Origin: Leishmania infantum JPCM5 | Taxonomy: Eukaryota; Euglenozoa; Kinetoplastea; Trypanosomatida; Trypanosomatidae | Direction of reading: 5' to 3' | Assembly (NCBI RefSeq): GCF_000002875.2 | Contig: NC_009411.2 | Coordinates: forward strand, 434,001-498,000 | DNA length: 64,000 nucleotides | Part shown: in pieces, positions 21,910 through 33,033 of the stretch | How positions within the stretch are numbered: position 1 is the first letter of the stretch | How the letters are laid out: each line of letters starts with the position of its first letter | Made by a program: the position numbers and the translations under genes | Notes under the pieces: model-generated | The model's input: only the letters and a program-made list of their open reading frames with translations | Databases searched by the model: none | What the model was told of the DNA's origin: nothing

Positions 21910-22042
21910 GGTTCGATAAAGGAGAACGCACCGCAAGAAGAGGCAGCACCAACAAGAAGAGGAGGGCAGTTCAACCACAACCGGCACGGCGCACCAAAAC
22001 CCTTCAAGTGCAACCTGATTGCGCCCAGGTAGAAAGAGCACC

Positions 22043-22056
22043 CTGTATGTATACGG

Positions 22057-22102
<46 letters not shown>

Positions 22103-22188
22103 AATCAAGGAAGAGAGCAACGACAACAGAAAACACAAAGAGGATGAGAAGATTGGAAAAGAGGAAAGGAGAAGGAAAGGAAGAGAGA
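22043..22188 (-). promoter_or_regulatory. Predicted trans-splice acceptor region of the NSF-like gene
   Basis: A very long C/T tract (about 22110-22188) is separated from its first AG (22043-22044) by a pure CA repeat. It would give a 5' UTR of about 134 nt and exclude the upstream ATG at 22104. A second tract nearer the ATG (about 21912-21963) has no AG between it and the start codon. Confidence 0.4.
22059..22101. repeat. (GT)n/(CA)n microsatellite
   Basis: About 21 uninterrupted dinucleotide units on the + strand (GT), CA in the sense of transcription. It lies inside the acceptor region of the NSF-like gene and should be length-polymorphic. Confidence 0.95.
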
Positions 22189-24235
22189 GACGTACTCAGT
22201 GAGTCGTAGGATGCCGCGTGCGTGTATGCGTGTGTGTGCGTTTCACTGGGTGAGAAGGGGGAGGGGGGGGGGTAGAAACAGAACGCACACACACACACAG
22301 ATAGAAAAAACGCACAGGGTGGCGTGTACTGGGTTCCCACCAGCAAGACGATGCCGACCGCACACACAAAAAAAAAGCCACAACACAGTTGACTCGAAGA
22401 GCACGTCCAGGGGGGCGACGAACAACACAAAGAAGCAAACTCCGATGGGGAAGAGCAAGTCTGCTGAGATCGCTTTCAGACGGAAATGGACTCGTATGTA
22501 TTAGCGGTGGAGATGAGGGTTTGGGGGAAGCCACCAGCAGCGAGGGCACGGGGCTGGGTGGGTGTGCTATCACCTCTCCTCCTTCGAATCCGTTCTCCTG
22601 TGGCTGCTGTGATTGAGAGCTGTGTGTGTGTGTGTGCGTGAAAGCGCCGCTGCGATTTCCCGTTGGCGCCGCCCTCACTCCTTTTCCACGGCGTCCTTCA
22701 GCGAAGAGGGCGCGCGCCAGCAAGACGCACACGGAAAGCGCAAGAGCGAGCGAGAAACAAACCCCTCGCAGACCCCCACACGCATCACGGGCAATCGGGA
22801 ACGTGGCGCGGCACAAGCAACGCGTAAAACAGCAACGCAGAGGGGATAGAATCGCGCATATGAGTGCGTGTGCGTGAAGCGTGGATACGGGGTCGTCATC
22901 CAGTCGATGGGGTAACGGACGTAGAAGGGAGCAGGGTAGCGAAAGAGAACGTGAAAGAGCGTATGGGAGGGGAGGAAAGGCATAAACGCAGAAGGGGGTG
23001 CAGGGGTGGGGAGCGAAGAGGAAGGGAGAAGGCAAGGGGCAAAGCCCGTGGATATTCGGGTGCGACATCCGCTCCAGCTCCTTATCCAGTACGTGCCTTC
23101 TCGGGGGAGGGGCGAACTCAACCCACGTGAAAGCCCGAGTAGGCGTTGAATGCCATGGTAAAGCGGGTAGCGTCGTGCCGCTGTGTTTCGTGGGTATGCC
23201 CTGCCATACACGCCAGTCCCAGCCATGCAGCACGCCTCACCCTTCCACGTCACGATGGGCAATCATGCTCTTCTTTGCTTGCCTTCGTTGGTTGAGTCGA
23301 GACCGGATTCGCAAGAAGAGAAAGCCATACAACGGTGTACACGCAAACACGTACACATACATGCGGTAACAGACATATGATGATAATACATTCGAGACGA
23401 GGCACATCACGTGATGGAAGAAGGAGAAGGGAAGGAGAGAAAGAAGGGCAGGTGAGGGAGAAGTGCACATACGTCTGTCACATGTACAAGGGACGTGTAT
23501 GCATGTGTCTGTGCATGCGTTTGTGTGTATGTATCTCGAGGTAGATGGAAAGGGGGGAGTCGGTCACACATGCACGGTGAAACACATGAGAACAACAAAG
23601 GAAAAGGAATCGTCTGAGGTACAAAGAAAGATAGAGATACAGTAAGCTCTGCGTACACGTGCCCATGCATCCCAAGCGCGCGCCTTCTCTGTTTCCGCGT
23701 GTGTAAGTCGGTTTGCTGGGTTTAGCGAGCGTCGGTGGCGTTCGTGGCGTGCGTGTGTGTGCGCGCGCGTGTTTCGATGTCTTTGGAAAGGTAAGGAAGG
23801 GAAAACGCAAGAAAAACGAAAACAGAAAGAGAGCGAGAGATCTAGGCATTCGCGAGAATCTTTCATATGTAACACTGGTATACTCGAGTTGTCAGTTGGT
23901 ATGGTGTGGTGTGGGAGGGGGGAAGGGGCCGCGATGCCCGCGTGTCTGTTTGTGTTCCTCGTCGTATCCTTTGCGCTTTTCCCTGCGACTGAGGTCGAAG
24001 AGGGAGCACGAGAAGGAAGGGGTGAAGGAAGGCACAGGTACCCACTGTGCACACATGCCGCTGCGCATGTGTCGACGCGCGTTGGGTGGATGGGTGCTCA
24101 TCATGCACGCATACCCCGCCCCCTCACCGCACCATCAGACAGGAAGAAGGGGGAGGGGATGTCAAGGAAACCAAAAGAGACCGAAGCACGCGCAGCCCAC
24201 CCGTTTGTCGTCCCCTTGATGTTGCCCTGCCACCA

Positions 24236-26302
24236 CTACTTGCGGTTCAGCTCTTCGATTCGCCTATAGAGGGTAGCGGCCAGCTTCGGATCCTGCAGCG
24301 TCTCCACGGCGAAGCGCGCGTAGCCCTCAAGCGACGCCTTGTCGTTGGGGTCCATCCTCAGCACGTGCTCGAACATTTCCTTGGTCGCATCGACCAGCGA
24401 GCGCAGTCGGCCAGAGAAGGACTGTGTGTTGGCGCCCTGCAGTGCCACGGCGCTACCGCGGCGCAGCTCTTCCTTCTTCAATCGCATGCATTCCCCGTGC
24501 AAGACACCGAGAATGTGTCGCACCACCTCAATGTTGCCCGGCTGCAGCCTGTGCGCTCGTTGCAGCATTGCCATGGCATCCTCGAAGCGGTGTTGGCCGT
24601 TCGCGTAGAAGGTGCCGAGCTGGTGACACGCTGTGAAGCTGTTCGGGTTGATGGCGACTGCCTCCTTGAAGAGCTGCTCCACCCGATCGAACACGCGCCG
24701 GCGCACCTCATCGTTCGTATAGACCGTCTTGCTATCGGTGCAGGCCCACATAAACTGGCCGTACTGTAGCACCACGTCCTCCGACGACGGGGCCAGCTCC
24801 AGCGCCGCCTTGAAGTGCTGCTCCGTCTTGAAGGGGGTGGGCATGACGCCAGCCATGTAGTTGGCGAACGCCGCGTGCGCCTGCGCCGCGTTCGGGTACC
24901 GCTCGAGAAAGTGTGCGTACAGGGCTTCGCCGCACCCCACCTGCCGGTCGTCAAAGGAGCGGCACAGATAATGGGCGTAGCACATGGTGCAGTTCAAATC
25001 GCCTGAGGAGGCCGCGTACGCCTTCGCGATGTACTTCCGCGCCAGGGTGTGGCAGCCAGAGTGCATGCACAGGGTGGCGTAGTTCACGAGGATGGTGGCA
25101 TGCTGCGGGAAGCGCAGCAGCGCGCGGCGGTACATGCGGTTCAGCAGCTGCGGCTCCTGAAAGCGGGTCTGCACGACATAGGTAGCGAAGCACACAGCGT
25201 CCTCACTCGTGGCGGTGGCAACGCCGTCCAGCAGCAGCGGAGCGAGATTCCCGAGGGACATGACCACGTTGGTGTTGTTCGCGTTGGTCAGCTGACTCTG
25301 CACCCCAGCTGCGAACGCCGCCGCGACGCGCTCAGGCGCTACGCCGAGGCCCTTCAGCAGGTGCTCCATTACCTCCATTCGCTGCCCGTGCGACATCGTA
25401 TCCCAGGCGCTACCCGTTCCGAGCCGCGCCAGTCGCATGTGCATTTCCGTCGCCGCCGACGGGTTCGCGCGCATGACGCGCTTCATGTACACAGATCCCT
25501 TGGCGTAGTCGCCGGACTGCACAAAGACGTCCGCCACCACCTCCGCCACCTCCAGGTACGTAGGGCACACTGCTGCAGCGCGCTCGTAAAGGGTGGCTGC
25601 CAGCTCCGGGTCCGTCGCAGATTTGAGAGTGGCGTAGTTCACGAGCAAGATGCCCATCTCTCGCTGGTGCCTCTCCGTTAGGATCGGCATGGAAGCGATG
25701 ATGTGGTCGACGTGCTGCAGGGCAACGGCGTACAGCTCCTCCGCATCCTTGATAAACCGGTTCTGGTGAAAAAAAAAGGCGCCGCGGCTGAGCGCGATGA
25801 GGCTGTTCAGCGTCCTGTCCACGCGCTCCCGCGTCCACAAAGACGGCGATGTTGAAGAGGGCGCTGATGACTCGTTGCCGCCATCGCTCAGCGCAGCCGC
25901 GGCAGCGCTGCTGTCACTGCTGCTGGCTCTGCGACCATCGCGAGTGGTCCGCTCCTCATCCTCGATGCCGTTGACGACCATGTCGGCCACGACAATGCTA
26001 GCGGCCCGTCGGAAGACGCGGCCGATAGTGTCGATGCTCGCCTCGATGTCCACACAATCCAGCTGCACGCGGTCAGAGGGATCCAGTGTCTTGAGGCCCA
26101 TGGCGTATCGCGCGAGCGAGCTGGCATCGTGGTCGCCGCGCACCTGCTGCACTGCCTGTAACAGCACAGACCCCATGCGACTGTTCCCCAGCCGATGGCA
26201 GCAGGAGGCGAAGCTGTTTGCGACGCTCAGCCGCGTCTCGCTCGGCATCATGTCGTCAGGCAGGAAAAAGATGTAGAAGCACAGCGCCAGCGTCTTCTCC
26301 AT
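24236..26302 (-). CDS. TPR-repeat protein, C-terminal part of a probably split gene
   Basis: 688 residues from the first ATG in frame (26302), but the frame stays open upstream (…SQVGD before the Met) into the unreliable block, so this ATG may be internal. The protein is a string of helical pairs with TPR-like spacing, clearest at about 180-230, 245-300, 385-470 and 500-660 (for example ANGQHRFEDAMAMLQRAHRLQPGN and VDATKEMFEHVLRMDPND, each shown in part). TPR arrays are protein-protein scaffolds; no enzymatic domain is seen. The stop is at 24236-24238. No pyrimidine tract or acceptor can be judged upstream because of the damaged sequence. I infer that this is the continuation of the gene starting at 28980. 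Confidence 0.75.
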   Translation of the reverse strand: MEKTLALCFYIFFLPDDMMPSETRLSVANSFASCCHRLGNSRMGSVLLQAVQQVRGDHDASSLARYAMGLKTLDPSDRVQLDCVDIEASIDTIGRVFRRAASIVVADMVVNGIEDEERTTRDGRRASSSDSSAAAAALSDGGNESSAPSSTSPSLWTRERVDRTLNSLIALSRGAFFFHQNRFIKDAEELYAVALQHVDHIIASMPILTERHQREMGILLVNYATLKSATDPELAATLYERAAAVCPTYLEVAEVVADVFVQSGDYAKGSVYMKRVMRANPSAATEMHMRLARLGTGSAWDTMSHGQRMEVMEHLLKGLGVAPERVAAAFAAGVQSQLTNANNTNVVMSLGNLAPLLLDGVATATSEDAVCFATYVVQTRFQEPQLLNRMYRRALLRFPQHATILVNYATLCMHSGCHTLARKYIAKAYAASSGDLNCTMCYAHYLCRSFDDRQVGCGEALYAHFLERYPNAAQAHAAFANYMAGVMPTPFKTEQHFKAALELAPSSEDVVLQYGQFMWACTDSKTVYTNDEVRRRVFDRVEQLFKEAVAINPNSFTACHQLGTFYANGQHRFEDAMAMLQRAHRLQPGNIEVVRHILGVLHGECMRLKKEELRRGSAVALQGANTQSFSGRLRSLVDATKEMFEHVLRMDPNDKASLEGYARFAVETLQDPKLAATLYRRIEELNRK

Positions 26303-26319
26303 GTCGCCAACTTGCGAGC

Positions 26320-26860
26320 AAAGGAATTACCTTCGGGTCAATTTAGAAACCGCGGCCAAACGGCCTTGAATTTTATAAAGGGGTTTTGTCCCCAACGCCT
26401 TCCCGTTTGGGCCCAAACCCTCTTCCCAAGGGCCCTTTTTTTTTTTCCACCCCTTGGGGACCTTCGGGTGTAAAAAACCCTTACCCCCGGGGCGTTGGGG
26501 AAAAAACCGGGGGGGCCCCTGGGGCCTCTTTATAAAAAAACCCCTCCAAAAACCCCCTTTTTCTTTCGGGAATGGGGGCCCACCCCCTCTATTTTAAATG
26601 GCCTTTGTGCCCCGGGGGGCTTTTTTTTTTTCCCACCCTTTGGGTGTTTTTTTCAAAAAGAAGCTTTTTTTTGGGGGGGCCCCCCCCCAATTTGTGGGGG
26701 GGGGGGTTTTTGGGCCCCCCCTTTTTTGTCCCCCCCCAAATTTTTGGGGGGGGAAAAAAAAAAATTGTGGTTTCTCCCCCCCCCCCGGGAGGGAGAGGAA
26801 AACAAACATTTCTCTCCTCGCCCCGCAATTTTGGATGTTGAGCAACCCCCCTCCCCGCAG
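26320..26860. other. Low-quality sequence or assembly artefact
   Basis: The stretch changes abruptly from normal GC-rich trypanosomatid sequence to blocks of homopolymers (runs of up to about 10 identical bases of all four kinds, patterns like CCCCTTGGGG), worst at about 26590-26790, and then returns to normal. It resembles uncurated tail bases of a single poor sequencing read used to bridge a gap. ORFs crossing it encode Gly/Pro/Phe/Lys junk and should not be trusted. Confidence 0.85.
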
Positions 26861-28980
26861 CCGTTGCGCAGCAGCTCAATCGTGCGACTATACTCCTCGA
26901 GAGCCCGATCCACGAGGGCGACGCTAGCCAGCATGTCCGCGTACTGCCTCCGCACCCATCCGCTGATGAAACCGAGATCGGCACGGTCGAGCAGCTGCAG
27001 ACATCCTTCGAGCAGCCCGATCGCCTGGCCCGTCTTGCCTACGGTGTGAAACGCCATGGCAGCGTCGATGAGGCCGCCAGCTGCACGATGTGTTGCGTTG
27101 CCGGCAGCTATGCGCGCCTCCGCGGCCGTGGCCTCGTTGCTACGGTTGCTACCGCTACTATCACCATGTGCCTCGGCTACCTGCAGCAGCGCCTCAGCGT
27201 CTTCGAGGAGAATGCTCGAGGCTGCCTCCAGGTAGATCACGGCGGCGTCGCTGTTGTTCACCTTGTAGAGTAAAAGTCGGCCCAGCTCCAGCATGGCCCC
27301 GCCAACGTCCTCGCTTTCCATGTGCTCCGTCACGCCGTCGAGGTAGCTCTCGTAGAGGCTCTGGCTCTCTGCGTACTGGCCAGCGCGCCGATGTAAACGC
27401 GCCATTGCCAGTTGCACCTGCAGCAGCCGTGCGGACGTCGCCGTGGGTCCTTTCGATTGGAGCAGCAGCAGCTGCGCGCGACCTTGCGAGATGGCGTGGG
27501 CGACGCGCACGCTGTCCTCGTAAAATAGCTTCGCATCCTCTGTCACCAGTGTGTGGTTGAACGGCAACGGGCTCGCCAAACCAGGGGCTACCTGCTCGGG
27601 GCACCACATCGGGTTGCGCTCCATCGCGGAAAGCGCCAGCTGATACTGCTCGGAAGCTTTCCAGTATTGCTGATCACTGGCGTACGCGTTCGCCAGAAGC
27701 ACGCGCAAGAGAAACAGGTGGCACTCCGGATCACCCACGAGGGACGGCTGCTTGGAAGCGCTTGCCGCCGCTGCCGCTGTGGATGTGCCGGTCTCGCCAC
27801 GAGCTTTTCCCTGCGCCGCCGCCGCGGCGCCGTCCTCCTGGCCCTGCGTCAGACGTCGTTGAAGCACGTATGCCTCCTTGGCTACGTGCACGGCCTCGTG
27901 CAGCAGCTGCGTGCTGCGGTATGTCTCGAAGCTGACGAGGCAGAACATCGCGTTGTTCACCAGCACACGCGCATAAAGGGTGAGGAAGGCGACGTCGTCT
28001 TGGTTGCGGCCAAACTGGTCCTCGTAGCGCTGCTGCATAGCATTCTGAACGGCCGTGCAGTCAGCGAAGGAGTCCTTGCGCAAGGACAGCGAAAGCTGCC
28101 GCTCCCACCCCCGCAGTGCGGGGTCAAAGGCCGGCTGCACCCATTCCGCCAGGGAAGACGCCCACGCCTTGACCCGTTCCGCGACGCGCTCCACAAACGA
28201 TGTGAGCTGCAGATGCTGCAACAGCTGGGCAGTGGTCAAAGATGCTGCCTCCGTCCGTTCCGCCTTCGCAGCCGCGGCAGACGGTGTTGCGGCTCGAGCG
28301 TTCGCCGCCGCAGTGGCTGCAAACGCCACCTGCCTAAGACCTTTGCCCTCCTTGGCTTTCGTTGGGATTGAAATCGGATTGCCAGCTGCAGCTGGCGCAC
28401 ACGATGCGTTGTGATCGAGCGACCGAAGCAGCCGCTTCGCCTCTTGCTTCGGCGTCGCACGTCTGCGCGGTGAATCACTTGCACGTCGGCTACGCATCGG
28501 TTTTACGTCAGCATTCTCCGCCACCTTTGCCGCGGCAGGTGAAATGCGGTGCCGCCGACCCACCTGCTTGCGAGGCAGCTGCTCCTGCGGCGCCGCCGAT
28601 CCAGACCCGCCCTTTCGCCCGCGCGATGATGCTCCGCCGCCTCTGCCGCTACGGCCTGCTGGCTTTGAGGCTGCAACAGCAGCAGACGGGGGCGACGCGG
28701 CCGGCATTGTCGCAGCTCCTCCCGGCATCGCGACAGGCAACGAGGCGGCCGCGGCCTTGGCCAGCGATGCCGCCTTGGATGACTGGGTAGAAAAGAAGGC
28801 GCATGAGTGCCATAAACTACTACTGGGCACGCCCATTCCCGAATGGCATTGCATGCCTGTTAGGCGACCTAAAATCGGTCCAGTTGCCTCAGGCGCGGTT
28901 ACACCGGTGCCAGCGGTCACTGAAACACCCGTGTGGCGGCTCGCCAGGCGGCTGCCCTGGTGCGTCGAGAGGCGTTTCAT
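26861..28980 (-). CDS. TPR-like protein, N-terminal part, 3' end lost in unreliable sequence
   Basis: The gene starts at 28980 (acceptor AG at 29001-29002) and reads about 706 credible residues before running into the damaged block. The N-terminal 250 residues are Ala/Ser/Arg-rich and disordered, basic enough for a mitochondrial or nuclear location. From about residue 260 onward there are helical pairs with TPR-like character, clearest in the last 250 residues (for example YAESQSLYESYLDG, AFHTVGKTGQAIGLLEG, ALVDRALEEYSRTIELL). The reading frame continues formally to 26653, but the residues after about 26860 are artefact. I infer that it joins the ORF at 24236-26302 to make a protein of some 1,500-1,600 residues. 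No specific function is recognised. Confidence 0.7.
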
Positions 28981-31601
28981 TGCTGAAACTCGTCAGTCGC
29001 CTCAATGCAACGAAAAAAAGAAAACTATCAGCCGCCTTGATCAACGGGAGGGAGCACTGAAGCGAGGAGGCGGCGGCAGTGCTACGTACGCGCGCGCTAA
29101 CGCGAGCACAGGGAGCACGATGTTTCTCGCGACCTCACTGAAAGACCGAGGGGAACAGTCCTGACAAGGGTACGCGGAATACCGCACAAGCGTTCTACAG
29201 CACCGAGTTCGAGAAAAGAGGAAGGCACAGATACAGAGATAAGGTAGGTAGGGAGGGAGGGAGGGGGATGGCAGCGGCAGAAAGGTTTGGCGGTCCGCAG
29301 CACCTACAGCAGCAGGAGTAGTAGCAGCAGCAGTAGTAGGGATACACGCAAAGGGGGGAAACGGAGGCACAAGTACACGATGAAGTCAAACTTGCAAAAA
29401 GACGCTCAAGGAACGGAACCGAAACAAAATGAGAGTGAGGGTAAAAGGGAGGGAGTACTACTACTATACAGATATATATGTGTGTATGTGTGTTTTTAAA
29501 AAATATGCACAAACACACTCGTATATATAGAGAAAGATATAGATCGATCACACTAATACCAAGCAAACAAAACCAGCAGCAGTCTTATAAAAAGGTGATC
29601 GGATGTCTTTCTCGATCTGTTCTCTCTCTGTGTGTGTCTTCGTACTCCTTTCGTTGTTGTTGTTTTCGTGTGTTCTCCTTCCCACCTCCTTCGTCGTCCT
29701 CAAAAAAAAAAGAAACGCGCGCACAAAGACACCGACTTCGAGAACAGGAAAAGAAAAATTTTCGATGGGGATACACACGAAAAGAAGCGCACTGGGGCAA
29801 GTGAAGGGGGAGGGCGGAGTGGGAAGGGGGAGGGGTGTAGATTGAAAAATCCGTGGACAAAAACCAACGCGCTCGTGCGCAGTCAAACACGCGCAGAGAA
29901 GCACAGACAATAAATGAGAGGATAGGCGGGTGCACGACAGCGCACCCAGCCTGCAGCACAGTGGCCACGCTTACGTTCTTTACGAGGGTATGTGGGGTTA
30001 TGTGGGTGCTGACGATGGTGTTACGTTCAATCTCGGCAGGCGTCAGTGTGAGTGCGAATCTCTTTGCGTCTATAGTGAGATCTGATTACCTGGACGTGGG
30101 TTTGTATGCAGTCCGTGTCCGTGCCTGTCTGCGTGGAGGGACGGCTGGCAATGGCTGTAGTCGAAAGAGGCACCAAAAAAAAAAAAATGAGACGCACACC
30201 AACGCCCTCGCCGTTTAGAGAGGAAGCTAGAGGGCCGAAGGCGAGCTGGGGGACGCGAAGGTTCTGTTGATACCGTGTGGTAATGTCGTGTCGGCTTGCG
30301 GCTCTCTGTTCTTGTTAGCTCCTTCCTCGTATGTTTGAAAACGTGAGAGTGTAAACGGTGGGTGTATGTGTGGGAGTGCCTGCACCGCGTAGTCTTGCGT
30401 TCTTTTCTTCCTCCCAGCTCTGCTGGTGCACGAGGGAAGATAAGGCGCTGCTTGTGTGATAAGGCTGAAGTGTGCAATCGTGAATGGGGTGCGAGGTGGG
30501 CAAAAGAAGGGCTGGTTGGGGGATGTAGATGCCTTGAGAAAGGCGTGCGTGCTTCCAGCGTACACAAAAGGGAAAACCAAACGACAAAGAGTCTCGGCGA
30601 AGTTCGATGTGAGATCCTCTCAGCTGATCGTCGGTGGGAGGGGTAGCAACGTACACGAGTGGTGTGTCTGTGCGTGTGTGCTCTGCGGGTGCAGCAGGAG
30701 AACACGCGGAGGGAGAACAGGAAAATCGGTGTTCAAAAGAAATGGGGAAAACGGGTCAGCGCAGGTGAAGGGAGCAATGGAAGGTGGGGAGGTTGGGTGG
30801 GGCAGACACGCACGTTTGCTATAACCGATTGATCGCGCACGAGAGTCTGTGGGCAAAAAAAAAGCCTCGTAAGGAGAAACAGGGCAAGCTGCGGTGCGGT
30901 TGGCAGATTTTTGCTGCAGAGGTGAAGAACCTCTTACCGCCCCCAGACAGACGTCTTCTTCCTTTCCTCCTCCGCATTCGGTGCCTCCACGCGCGGCAAG
31001 GCCATCATAAGCGAGAACGGCATTCAGGAAGGTCAGTCCACGCCCCTGCCCCTGTGTCTCGGTGGGATATACCCGCATCTGCATCTTTGTGTTGAGGTAT
31101 CGGAATATAAACAGACAAAAGTACAGATACAGTGCCGAGGTACTGCGTGGAACCTGGTTCATGCTCCATATTTGAACAAGATCAACGATATCAAAACCTC
31201 TCCCCCCACCCGAAGGGGGGGAGGGGGTCGAGAAGATCGCTGAAAAGGCTGTCACCTGATCACTTTTGGGGAGTCCATGGTACATCAGCCTTCGCCCAGG
31301 AACCCTGAAGTACAATAATGGTAGATTTGACGTCAACGAAATGAGCACACAGCACCTCCAGGCGCATTTGAAGGCCATCATGGAAGATGGTGCAGATGGC
31401 AGGAACAGGGTGCAGGTGGTGCAGTAGAACGCGACCGGGAGTGGAAGTGTGGCGGTGGCACGATTGAGAAAAGCCTACGCCCGCACGGGAACACCCGCTT
31501 CCCCCTCCACATGAAGACAAGAGGCATGTAGAGAGAGGGGGGTACTTGGTAGCGCACCACACACGTGTGTATCAACAATCACGTGGCAAAGCCGATGGCT
31601 T
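28981..31601. other. Long intergenic region
   Basis: About 2.6 kb with an AGC/AGT-rich stretch (29305-29340), AT-rich runs at 29465-29535, A-runs at 29701 and 30175, and a G/C palindromic patch at 31200-31220. No gene is supported; it is presumably the 3' UTR of the EXPERA-family gene plus spacer. Confidence 0.55.
29001..29025 (-). promoter_or_regulatory. Predicted trans-splice acceptor of the TPR gene
   Basis: A T-rich tract (29012-29025) is followed by AG at 29001-29002, about 20 nt upstream of the ATG at 28980. Confidence 0.5.
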
Positions 31602-32195
31602 CTAGTTCTTCTTCTTGCCTTGATTATTGTTGTTGCCGTGGTGTTTTTGCTGCTGATAATGCTGGGACACCGTGGCCTTTGGCTTGAAGGATCCTGGCAC
31701 GCTTGCGACGGCGAGCGCGCGGAAGCACTGACGAAGAATGAGGGACGGAACTAAAATCCACACCGACAATGGCGCGATGAGCATTGTCAACTTCTCCGAA
31801 ACGGTGTTGTGCCGCGTGTGTTTGCCTCCCTCGGCGATTTCGATGAGGCAGTAGAAGACGGTCTTGTATAGCGTCATCAGGCACACAACGATCGCAAGTT
31901 TGATGGCGAGGTTTTGAGCATCGCATATAGCAAGCAGCGTCACGAAGAGCCCCATCGCCACCTCCACCAGGTTCAGCCACGACTGCACCACGACAAAGGG
32001 GTCATCGTTCGCAGCGTAACGCCGGTCGTACCGGGCGTAGATGGCCCAGTATCTGAAAGGGACTACCTCGGCCAGGGGGTGCGGCAGGTTGACGCTCTTG
32101 GCGCGCGTAAGCACGAAGATGGCATCCAAGATGACAACGGGGGCCACGACAAGGAACCAAATCTTTGCCAGTAGTGGAAGTGCGGCCTGCGGCAT
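31602..32195 (-). CDS. EXPERA-family (EBP/TMEM97-like) integral membrane protein
   Basis: The start at 32195 gives 197 residues; an ATG at 32264 would add 23 unlikely residues. Four hydrophobic segments are visible (about 6-26, 68-90, 95-117 and 138-160). The second is preceded by RYWAIYARYDRRY and DPFVVVQSWLN, and the fourth reads APLSVWILVPSLILRQ. This order (HPL, a W…YxxxD.RY loop, an acidic residue in helix 2, then W..P in the last helix) matches the EXPERA domain shared by sterol delta8-delta7 isomerase (EBP), EBPL and TMEM97. Leishmania makes ergosterol-type sterols, so an isomerase role is possible, but I cannot confirm the catalytic Glu/His set. The tail is Lys/Asn/Gln-rich and ends in GKKKN, a dilysine-like ER signal. 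Confidence 0.68.
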   Translation of the reverse strand: MPQAALPLLAKIWFLVVAPVVILDAIFVLTRAKSVNLPHPLAEVVPFRYWAIYARYDRRYAANDDPFVVVQSWLNLVEVAMGLFVTLLAICDAQNLAIKLAIVVCLMTLYKTVFYCLIEIAEGGKHTRHNTVSEKLTMLIAPLSVWILVPSLILRQCFRALAVASVPGSFKPKATVSQHYQQQKHHGNNNNQGKKKN

Positions 32196-33033
32196 TTTTT
32201 CTGTGGTTGTTCGTTCGCTGCGCAATATGCACGTGCGTGTATATTCGCAAACAGTGATGAACACGTCTACGGACTGGGGGAGTTATGCACGAAAAACGGC
32301 TTATGCGGCATATATATGTAAACCCATTAGATGTGTACGCTACGAAGATCAAGCTGATATGTGTGCGGTGCGTGCGTGTCCGTGCAGGTGCATGCGTGAT
32401 GCCAGAGCTGGCAACCGCCACATCGTCGATGATAAACGTCGAGAGTGCCCATGTAATTTTATTTTTGTTTAGCCACGCGCGAAGCGTGGGAACGCGTGCG
32501 GGGCACAGCAACCACAGAGCAGCGGGGGCACGAAGAAGGAGAGTAGAGAACATGTGCTGGAGCTGCAAGGTAGCCGGAGACATAGACTGGCACTCTCGGT
32601 CTCACAACAAACGAAAACAAAACGCCCATACGAAGTCACAGGCGCTTTTCCATACGCACGTGTACTAGAGGGAGACACAAGGCAGGGGGTCACGCGCCAG
32701 CCTCTTCCCTCTCGCTGCATCGTCCTCTCTCTCCCCAGATGCTTTGCATCTGCACACCTCTCTCGCTCTCAAGCTCGATCATGTCGACTGTTCGCATTAG
32801 AATCTCTGTAAAAAGGTAGAAGTCCCGTGCGATACAGCACTTCAGTTAGAAGCGCCTGTATATCGTGGCTGTGGTGTATACGCACAACATCCCCCCCTCC
32901 CTTTTTCGTTGCTCGGGTGCCTCCTGCCACAGCCGATTCTACAGCAGGGCAGGCAACTGCACACACGCTCACAGACAGTTGCAGGCGACTTATCATGAAT
33001 GCGACCCACTAGGCACAACAGCGCAACGGCAGC
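32196..33033. other. Intergenic region
   Basis: About 840 bp of UTR and spacer; nothing further is recognised. Confidence 0.55.

Larger units (their letters stand above)
21910..24235. other. Long intergenic region
   Basis: About 2.3 kb. Besides the acceptor and CA repeat it contains further GT runs (about 22621-22637), a G-run at 22263-22271 and purine-rich stretches. No gene is supported on either strand. Confidence 0.55.

Noticed and set aside
21910..22104. N-terminal extension with a His-Thr repeat in the NSF-like ORF
   Set aside because: It is the translation of the CA microsatellite and lies upstream of the likely splice AG at 22043-22044; the ATG at 21909 begins a plausible signal sequence.
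22196..23262. Minus-strand ORFs of 345 and 195 residues in the spacer upstream of the NSF-like gene
   Set aside because: They consist of Pro/Ser/His/Cys runs from pyrimidine-rich DNA with CA repeats, have no domain pattern, and overlap in different frames.
26495..27049. Plus-strand ORFs rich in Gly, Pro, Phe and Lys
   Set aside because: They are translations of the homopolymer artefact and its edges.
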